This document shows, piece by piece, positions 1 to 6,022 of a stretch of 6,022 nucleotides of DNA; position 1 is the stretch's first letter; every line of letters begins with the position of its first letter. Made by a program: the position numbers and the translations under genes. The notes under the pieces were generated by a model. It did not search any database, was not told the origin of the DNA, and was given only the letters and a program-made list of their open reading frames with translations. Source of the DNA: an uncultured Actinomycetes bacterium (GTDB lineage: Bacteria; Actinomycetota; Actinomycetes; Mycobacteriales; Mycobacteriaceae); assembly GCA_903911165.1 (NCBI GenBank), contig CAIWCQ010000487.1, forward strand, positions 1 to 6,022. The letters are read 5' to 3'.

Positions 1-1629
1 ATCCCGCTTGTCGGGCTGTTCGCCGCGCCGATCATCGATCTGCTTCAGACGCTGCCGCTGATCGGCGATCTGCTGGCCCCGCTGATCGGCGCTTCGGTGG
101 TGGCCACCGTCGTTGTCGACGTATCCACGCTGGCACCCGGGAACACCCCTGTGGCGTACACCTACCGGGTGGTCTCGTTCGACGGGGTCGATATCAGCAC
201 CAACTTCTTCCCGGCCGCCGACATCGCAGCCGGCGAGACCGCGCCCACCGTGCTCAACGGCCCGGGATTGGGCTCACCCGGCGAAACCGATCCCTACAAC
301 GTGGCCGGCACGTTCGGCATCGTCCCCGGAGTCGCCCTCATGCGCGATGCGGGGTACAACGTGATCACCTGGGATCCGCGCGGAGAATTCAACTCCGGCG
401 GCGTATTGCAACTCGACAGCCCGTTCTACGAGGGCCGCGACACCTCGGCGATCGTCAGTTGGGCGGCCGACAACCCCCTGGTCGAACTGAACGGCGTCGA
501 CGATCCCAAGGTGGGTATGGTCGGAGGCTCGTACGGCGGCGGTATTCAGATGGTCACCGCGAGCACCGACCCCCGCATCGACGCCATCGTCCCGGCCGGC
601 AACTGGTACTCACTGATCGACGCGCTCTACCCCTCCGAGTCGTTCAAGACCGCATGGTCCGCGCTGTTGCTTCTCGACTTGGTGCAGGCGGGCGCCCGAA
701 TCAACACCCAAATTTACGAGGGAGTTCTCACCGGTGCTCTATTCGACTTCCTGACCCAGACCTCACAGGCCGTTCTGACCGCTAGCGGCCCGACCTCGCT
801 GCTCAACCAACTCAAAGCCCCGACGCTGCTGCTCCAAGGCACCGTCGACGCACTCTTCACGTTGAATCAGTCGTTGTTCAACGCCGAAACCATCCTCGCC
901 AACCCATGGGATACCGAGGTGAAATTGGCCTGGTTCTGCGGCGGCCACGGTGTCTGCTCGACCGGGACGGCCCCGGGACAGCAGGCGCAGCTATTCGCGG
1001 ACACCTTCGCCTGGCTCAAACAGTACGTCAAGGATGAGGGCGCCCTAGCCGATGCCATTCCGGTGTTCCAGTGGTGGGATCAGGCGGGCGACCGTTACAC
1101 CTCGGATCTGCTGCCCTTCGAACCCGGCTTCAACAAGCCCGTCGGGTATGTCGCCACCAACACCGGTGGCACGCTGGGCATCCTGCCGATCCTCGGCGGC
1201 TCGGGTCCGGATTCGGAATACACATTCCCGTTCAGCCTGATCTTCCCCACCCCAGCCGGTAACGCGATCAACGTCGCGTTGACTCCAGACACCGGTGATC
1301 AGATCGTGGGCGCCGCCCAGTTGAGCTTCACCTACTCGGGCCTGGGCACCAGCCAGGCGGTCTACGCGCAGTTCGTGGACGACGCCACCGGCCTCGTCGT
1401 CGGCAATAACGTGACCGCGATACCGGTCATTCTCGACGGCCGCGAACGAACGGTATCCGTGCCGCTCAACGACATCGCCTACACGGTCGGCGCAGGCGGC
1501 TCGCTGACCCTGCAGATCACTAGTTGGTCCTCGATCTTCGCGAACGCCGCGATCGGCGTGGTCAACATCTCCGGCATCGAGGTCGATCTGCCACTGCGGG
1601 CCGTACCGGCCGTGCCGATCGTGGTCTAG
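1..1629 (+). CDS. CocE/S15-like serine alpha/beta hydrolase, 5'-truncated by the window edge
   Basis: The frame is open from base 1 to the TAG at 1627-1629, giving 542 residues with the true start upstream; the GTG/ATG-like codons near 97 are internal. Seen (fragment numbering): a hydrophobic, Pro/Gly-rich lead (1-40), a beta-rich stretch around SFDGVDIST, then an alpha/beta-hydrolase core. DPRGEFNSGG at about 126-135 resembles the DxRG motif of CocE/S15 enzymes. The nucleophile elbow is GGSYGG with Ser177, the acid is probably Asp283 in GTVDALF, and the base His316 in GGHGVC, so the triad is complete and well ordered. Residues about 195-265 look like a helical lid. The last ~150 residues are beta-rich, like the X-Pro dipeptidyl-peptidase C-terminal jelly-roll domain. 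Family members hydrolyse acyl esters or X-Pro peptides; the substrate here is unknown. Export is inferred from composition, because any signal peptide lies outside the window. Confidence 0.82.
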   Translation: MPLVGLFAAPIIDLLQTLPLIGDLLAPLIGASVVATVVVDVSTLAPGNTPVAYTYRVVSFDGVDISTNFFPAADIAAGETAPTVLNGPGLGSPGETDPYNVAGTFGIVPGVALMRDAGYNVITWDPRGEFNSGGVLQLDSPFYEGRDTSAIVSWAADNPLVELNGVDDPKVGMVGGSYGGGIQMVTASTDPRIDAIVPAGNWYSLIDALYPSESFKTAWSALLLLDLVQAGARINTQIYEGVLTGALFDFLTQTSQAVLTASGPTSLLNQLKAPTLLLQGTVDALFTLNQSLFNAETILANPWDTEVKLAWFCGGHGVCSTGTAPGQQAQLFADTFAWLKQYVKDEGALADAIPVFQWWDQAGDRYTSDLLPFEPGFNKPVGYVATNTGGTLGILPILGGSGPDSEYTFPFSLIFPTPAGNAINVALTPDTGDQIVGAAQLSFTYSGLGTSQAVYAQFVDDATGLVVGNNVTAIPVILDGRERTVSVPLNDIAYTVGAGGSLTLQITSWSSIFANAAIGVVNISGIEVDLPLRAVPAVPIVV

Positions 1630-2447
1630 CGCCGCCGACTCTTACCGGTCGGCCGCTTGTTGCGCAGGCCGGCGGGCTTGACCGTCTCCGAGGCGGCAGA
1701 CTCGACGTCAGCGGTTTCGGTGACTTCGGTTTCGGTGACTTCGGGTTCGGCGTCAGGGGATTCGACGACAGAGGTTTCGACGACCTCGGTCGTCGGTTCT
1801 CCGGACGTTTCCGTCGGGGCTGCGTCGACGGCGGCTTTGACTTCGGCTTCGGGTTGGACGGCGTCTTCGACTTCGGTGTCTTCGGGTTCGACGTCGACGT
1901 CAGGTTCGCTGGGGTCTTGGTCTTCCGCGGAGTCTTCCGTCGCACTGCCGCGTTTGCGCGCCCGCCGCTTCTCCTTCTTCTCCTTCGCGGGCTTGGCGGG
2001 CTTCGGCGGTCTGGCCGGCGCGGGCGGTTTCTCTGCGACCCGCGACAGCAAGAACGCCGCGACACCGAGAATCGCGATCGCCGCGGCCGCCCCGTAAACG
2101 GCGAACAGCCACGGCCCGGCAGCACCCAGACCGAGCAAGGTCTCGGCGATCGCCGTCAGGATGATCAGCACACCGGCCACCCCATGCAGGACGGCCGCCC
2201 ATGCCCGCAGACGTAACGCTAGTTCCGGGGTGTGCAGGCCCGGTTGCAGGGCCTGACGCAGATTCAGCATGATCGGCACCGCGGCCAGGGCGATGGGCAC
2301 GCCGGCCGCGATCCGCCCGATTGCCGCCGGGGTACTCGGCACATCACCCGTCAGCACCCACCAGCGCGGCAGAACGAACACGATGTACAGCGCGGCGCCG
2401 AGCAGTGTCAGTGCGAGGTGAAGTGTGGTCGCGGCGCGACGCGGCAT
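1626..2447 (-). CDS. lucA: LucA-like (Rv3723-type) membrane protein with charged low-complexity tail
   Basis: 273 residues. ATG at 2447 is chosen because GAGGAG lies 4 bases upstream and the protein then begins MPRRAATTLHLAL, leading straight into a helix; an in-frame ATG at 2501 would add 18 residues from inside a hairpin. Four hydrophobic segments are visible at about 9-27, 43-63, 82-107 and 113-134. A basic K/R/P-rich stretch (about 149-166), a long acidic Glu/Asp/Thr/Val region (about 169-250) and a basic C-terminus (257-273) follow. Size, topology and position beside ffs, the aminotransferase and dnaX match Rv3723. In M. tuberculosis LucA is a membrane protein that supports fatty-acid and cholesterol import through Mce1 and Mce4; the same role here is inferred. 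The tail contains a tandem EVTET repeat (236-245). The stop overlaps that of the convergent hydrolase gene. Confidence 0.85.
   Translation of the reverse strand: MPRRAATTLHLALTLLGAALYIVFVLPRWWVLTGDVPSTPAAIGRIAAGVPIALAAVPIMLNLRQALQPGLHTPELALRLRAWAAVLHGVAGVLIILTAIAETLLGLGAAGPWLFAVYGAAAAIAILGVAAFLLSRVAEKPPAPARPPKPAKPAKEKKEKRRARKRGSATEDSAEDQDPSEPDVDVEPEDTEVEDAVQPEAEVKAAVDAAPTETSGEPTTEVVETSVVESPDAEPEVTETEVTETADVESAASETVKPAGLRNKRPTGKSRRR
1713..1742 (-). repeat. Tandem 15-bp repeat coding (EVTET)x2 in the LucA tail
   Basis: Two perfect adjacent 15-base copies (ggtttcggtgacttc on the + strand, 1713-1727 and 1728-1742) are followed by a decayed third start (gggttcgg, from 1743). They encode residues 236-245 of the LucA-like protein as EVTET-EVTET. 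The unit is a multiple of three, so copy-number change keeps the frame. Confidence 0.85.
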
Positions 2448-2451
2448 GCCA

Positions 2452-2457
2452 CTCCTC
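2452..2457 (-). promoter_or_regulatory. Ribosome binding site of the lucA-like gene
   Basis: On the minus strand GAGGAG is followed by TGGC and then ATG (2447). The match to the anti-SD is strong though the spacing of 4 is short. It decides the start against the upstream in-frame ATG at 2501. Confidence 0.7.
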
Positions 2458-2466
2458 GGTTGTTGC

Positions 2467-2508
2467 GTCCGAGGTGCGGCCACGCAGTGCCGCGGTCGCA
2501 CCTCGGAC
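2467..2508 (-). terminator. Strong hairpin between tRNA-Ser and lucA (terminator or leader structure)
   Basis: GTCCGAGGTGCG at 2467-2478 and CGCACCTCGGAC at 2497-2508 form a perfect 12-bp inverted repeat with an 18-base centre. Read on the minus strand, the centre can add CCGC/GTGG (one G-U pair) after a single mismatch. The hairpin begins 5 bases beyond the 3' end of tRNA-Ser and ends about 9 bases before the lucA RBS. No T-tract follows, as is common for mycobacterial intrinsic terminators. Most likely it ends the tRNA transcript or directs its 3' processing. A role as a lucA 5' leader structure is the alternative. Confidence 0.6.
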
Positions 2509-2513
2509 AGGTG

Positions 2514-2599
2514 CGGAGGATAGGGGATTTGAACCCCTGAGGGCTATTAACCCAACCCGCGTTCCAGGCGAGCGCCATAGGCCACTAGGCGAATCCTCC
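2514..2599 (-). tRNA. tRNA-Ser (anticodon GGA)
   Basis: On the minus strand a perfect 7-bp acceptor stem forms between GGAGGAT (2599-2593) and ATCCTCC (2521-2515), with G as discriminator (2514). The anticodon arm is CUCGC-CUGGAAC-GCGGG, giving anticodon GGA, which reads UCC and UCU. The T arm is AGGGG-TTCAAAT-CCCCT. A long variable arm that can pair GGG with CCC marks a class II tRNA and supports serine. The length is 86 bases. CCA is not encoded (CAC follows the discriminator), so the 3' end must be added by CCA nucleotidyltransferase. Confidence 0.95.
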
Positions 2600-2606
2600 G
2601 TCGGTC

Positions 2607-2612
2607 ATGGTA
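2607..2612 (-). promoter_or_regulatory. Candidate -10 element of the tRNA-Ser promoter
   Basis: TACCAT (minus strand, 2612-2607) fits the mycobacterial TANNNT -10 pattern. It lies 7 bases before the tRNA 5' end, so transcription would start at or within a base or two of the mature tRNA. No convincing -35 is visible at 16-19 bases upstream. Confidence 0.45.
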
Positions 2613-2613
2613 G

Positions 2614-4113
<1,500 letters not shown>

Positions 4114-4122
4114 CCTGCCGAG

Positions 4123-6022
4123 GTGGCGCTTTACCGGAAATACCGACCGGCCACCTTCGCGGAGGTGGTGGGGCAGGAACACGTCACCGAACCGCTGTCG
4201 ACGGCCCTGTCGGCCGGACGAATCAATCACGCCTACCTGTTCTCCGGACCTCGGGGCTGCGGCAAGACGTCCTCGGCACGCATCCTGGCCCGGTCGCTGA
4301 ATTGCGAGCAGGGCCCCACCCCGGCACCGTGCGGGGTGTGCGATTCCTGTCTGGCTCTGGCACCGAACGGGGGCGGCTCGGTCGACGTCGTCGAACTCGA
4401 CGCGGCCAGCCACGGCGGGGTGGACGACACCCGGGAACTTCGGGACCGAGCGTTCTACGCTCCGGCACAGTCGCGCTACCGCATCTTCATCATCGACGAA
4501 GCGCACATGGTCACCACTGCTGGTTTCAACGCGCTCCTGAAGATCGTCGAGGAACCCCCCGAACACCTGATCTTCGTGTTCGCCACTACCGAGCCGGAGA
4601 AGGTGCTGCCGACAATCCGCTCGCGCACCCACCACTACCCGTTCCGGCTGCTGGCACCGCGCACAATGCGCGGTCTCATCGAGCGCATTCTGGCCTCCGA
4701 GGACGTCGAGGTCGATGATGCGGTGTTTCCGCTCGTCATCCGGGCCGGCGGGGGTTCACCGCGCGACACCCTCAGCGTCCTAGACCAACTACTGGCCGGC
4801 GCCGACGGTAATCGGGTGCACTACCCGCGGGCACTGGCGCTGCTGGGCGTCACTGACGTCGCCCTGATCGACGATGCCGTCGACGCGCTCGCCGCCGGGG
4901 ATGCCGGCGCGCTGTTCGGTGCGATCGAATCGGTGATCGATGCCGGACATGACCCGCGCCGGTTCGCCGTTGATCTGCTGGAGCGCTTTCGCGATCTTAT
5001 TGTGCTGCAAGCCGTTCCGGATGCCGCAAGCCGAGGTGTCGTCGACGCACCCGATGATGTCCTCGAGCGGATGCGCGAGCAGGCCGGCCGGGTCGGCCCC
5101 GCCACGCTGGCCCGTTATGCCGAGGTGGTGCATGCCGGGCTGGGGGAGATGCGCGGCGCAACCGCACCGCGACTGTTGCTGGAGGTGGTGTGCGCCCGGC
5201 TGTTGCTGCCCTCGGCCAGTGACACCGAGTCGGCACTGCTGCAACGCGTCGAACGCATCGAGACCCGCCTGGACATCTCGATCCCCGCGGGTGAGGCCGC
5301 GGTGAGCGCAGCCGCCAAGACAGCAGACCGGCTGGTCTCCGAGAAGCAGTACGCGCGCAAGACTCAGGCCCCCGCGCCGGATGTGACCAAAGCGGCGCCG
5401 GTGCAGACCGAATCGGTTCCACCGTCACCTCCACCGTCACCTCCACCGTCACCTCCACCGTCACCTCCACCGTCACCGACGCCGACGCCCAAGCCCGAGA
5501 CCAAGACCGAGACCGAGACCGAGACCGAGCCCAAACCTGATCTCAAGGCTGAGCCGGAACCCGAAGCCGCGCCGACACCTGCTGCAGTGGCCGGACCGGC
5601 CGAGTTGAGCGCAACGTCGGTGCGCAGCATGTGGCCGACCATTCGGGAAAAGGTGCGCGAACGAAGTCGCAGCACCGAGGCATTGCTGGCCGGGGCGGTT
5701 GTGCGTGCGGTAGGGGAGGACGAGTTGACCCTGGCCCATGAGTCCGCGCCGCTTGCAAAGCGACTGAGCGAGCAGCGCAACATCGACGTGATCCGCGACG
5801 CTCTCAAGGACGCGCTGGGTGTGGATTGGCGAGTGCGGTGCGAGTTCGGCGCCGGCGGATCGGCGGGGGATGCAGCGTTGCCGTCGGCAGCCGATGCGGA
5901 CCCCGCCGTCACGCAGCGAGCCGAAGAGGACGACATGATCGCCGAGGTGGGCAACGTCGATGACGCCACCCCCCGGCGCGATCCCGAAGAGGTGGCGCTG
6001 GAACTGTTGCAGAGCGAACTCG
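4123..6022 (+). CDS. dnaX: DNA polymerase III subunit gamma/tau, 3'-truncated by the window edge
   Basis: Starts at GTG 4123 with (M)ALYRKYRPATF, the standard mycobacterial DnaX start, and stays open to the end (633 full codons seen). It is the ATPase of the replisome clamp loader, which opens the beta clamp and holds polymerase cores together. Seen: Walker A GPRGCGKT (42-49), zinc-module cysteines 61, 70, 73 and 76, Walker B FIIDEAH (122-128), sensor 1 around FATTEPEK (153-160), an arginine-finger motif reading SRT (167-169) where many bacteria have SRC, and sensor 2 SPRD (212-215). Domain III runs to about 370. A Pro/Thr/Glu linker (about 395-490) carries PPSP and ET repeats. A conserved C-terminal region follows from SVRSMWP (499-505). 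The only visible SD is GAGG touching the start codon. Being 9 bases behind the aminotransferase TAA and in the same phase, it is probably translationally coupled. No slippery A6G frameshift heptamer is visible. Confidence 0.95.
   Translation, partial: MALYRKYRPATFAEVVGQEHVTEPLSTALSAGRINHAYLFSGPRGCGKTSSARILARSLNCEQGPTPAPCGVCDSCLALAPNGGGSVDVVELDAASHGGVDDTRELRDRAFYAPAQSRYRIFIIDEAHMVTTAGFNALLKIVEEPPEHLIFVFATTEPEKVLPTIRSRTHHYPFRLLAPRTMRGLIERILASEDVEVDDAVFPLVIRAGGGSPRDTLSVLDQLLAGADGNRVHYPRALALLGVTDVALIDDAVDALAAGDAGALFGAIESVIDAGHDPRRFAVDLLERFRDLIVLQAVPDAASRGVVDAPDDVLERMREQAGRVGPATLARYAEVVHAGLGEMRGATAPRLLLEVVCARLLLPSASDTESALLQRVERIETRLDISIPAGEAAVSAAAKTADRLVSEKQYARKTQAPAPDVTKAAPVQTESVPPSPPPSPPPSPPPSPPPSPTPTPKPETKTETETETEPKPDLKAEPEPEAAPTPAAVAGPAELSATSVRSMWPTIREKVRERSRSTEALLAGAVVRAVGEDELTLAHESAPLAKRLSEQRNIDVIRDALKDALGVDWRVRCEFGAGGSAGDAALPSAADADPAVTQRAEEDDMIAEVGNVDDATPRRDPEEVALELLQSEL
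5419..5478 (+). repeat. Five tandem 12-bp repeats coding PPSP in the DnaX linker
   Basis: Five in-register copies of cca-ccg-tca-cct fill 60 bases; the last ends ccg instead of cct and the rest are identical. They encode (PPSP)x5 at DnaX residues 433-452, followed by TPTPKP. The near-perfect nucleotide identity, including the rare-for-this-GC tca and cct codons, points to recent slippage expansion. Confidence 0.93.
5497..5532 (+). repeat. Six-base GAGACC repeats coding Glu-Thr in the DnaX linker
   Basis: Six hexamers run gagacc, aagacc, gagacc, gagacc, gagacc, gagccc and encode ETKTETETETEP (residues 459-470). They lie 18 bases downstream of the PPSP repeats in the same disordered linker. 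Confidence 0.88.

Noticed and set aside
1524..2216. 230-codon plus-strand frame with FGDFGFG repeats across the lucA tail
   Set aside because: It is antisense to the lucA-like low-complexity tail and its repeats mirror the EVTET coding repeat; no start context or homology.
2448..2501. Upstream in-frame ATG at 2501 for the lucA-like gene
   Set aside because: The extra 18 residues would be read from the hairpin, and the ATG at 2447 has a strong GAGGAG.
2514..2599. tRNA-Ser 3' end as a phage or island attachment site
   Set aside because: No integrase gene or duplicated tRNA 3' segment is visible in the window, and both flanks carry core mycobacterial genes.
5419..5478. Short direct repeats considered as CRISPR or iterons
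   Set aside because: Units are 12 bases, contiguous without spacers, in frame and inside dnaX.
5644..5653. Possible programmed -1 frameshift site in dnaX (gamma product)
   Set aside because: The AAAA run at 5648-5651 is not a canonical X-XXY-YYZ heptamer in frame, and lies in the conserved C-terminal region; no A6G site exists in the visible gene.
5364..5969. 201-codon minus-strand frame with Gly-Asp-Gly and Ser-Val repeats
   Set aside because: The repeats are the reverse reading of the dnaX PPSP and ET repeats; the sense frame has known DnaX homology.

Overview
The window is high-GC DNA from an actinobacterium. Gene content and order point to a Mycobacterium-type genome, probably Mycolicibacterium or a related rapid grower. 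The order dnaX, aspartate aminotransferase, SRP RNA, tRNA-Ser, lucA-like membrane gene is the arrangement I recall around Rv3721c-Rv3723 of M. tuberculosis. The DnaX and aminotransferase proteins look very close to the mycobacterial ones. These comparisons are from memory; no database search was run.

Layout. Bases 1-1629 (+) hold the 3' part of a probably exported serine alpha/beta hydrolase of the CocE/X-Pro dipeptidyl-peptidase (S15) type; its start lies outside the window. It meets, tail to tail and with a 4-base overlap, a lucA-like gene (1626-2447, -) for a four-helix membrane protein with a long charged tail. Upstream of lucA on the same strand are a strong inverted repeat (2467-2508) and a tRNA-Ser(GGA) gene (2514-2599). 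A short divergent spacer (2600-2680) carries candidate -10 elements for the tRNA (-) and for the 4.5S SRP RNA gene ffs (about 2677-2772, +). Next come the class I aspartate aminotransferase gene (2815-4113, +) and, 9 bases later, dnaX (4123 to beyond the window end, +), the gamma/tau clamp-loader subunit of DNA polymerase III. dnaX starts with GTG and has no stop in the window, so a search for closed ATG-started reading frames misses it.

How the genes relate. The right half is housekeeping: protein targeting (ffs), aspartate and nitrogen metabolism (aminotransferase) and replication (dnaX), with the last two likely cotranscribed. The left half concerns the envelope: a putative secreted hydrolase converging on a gene that in M. 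tuberculosis coordinates Mce1/Mce4 fatty-acid and cholesterol uptake.

I found no mobile element, CRISPR array or defence system, and nothing I would call a new biological system. The points most worth a second look are the hairpin between tRNA-Ser and lucA, the repeat-expanded linker in DnaX, the shared CTAG stop palindrome, and the false N-terminal extension of the aminotransferase across ffs.
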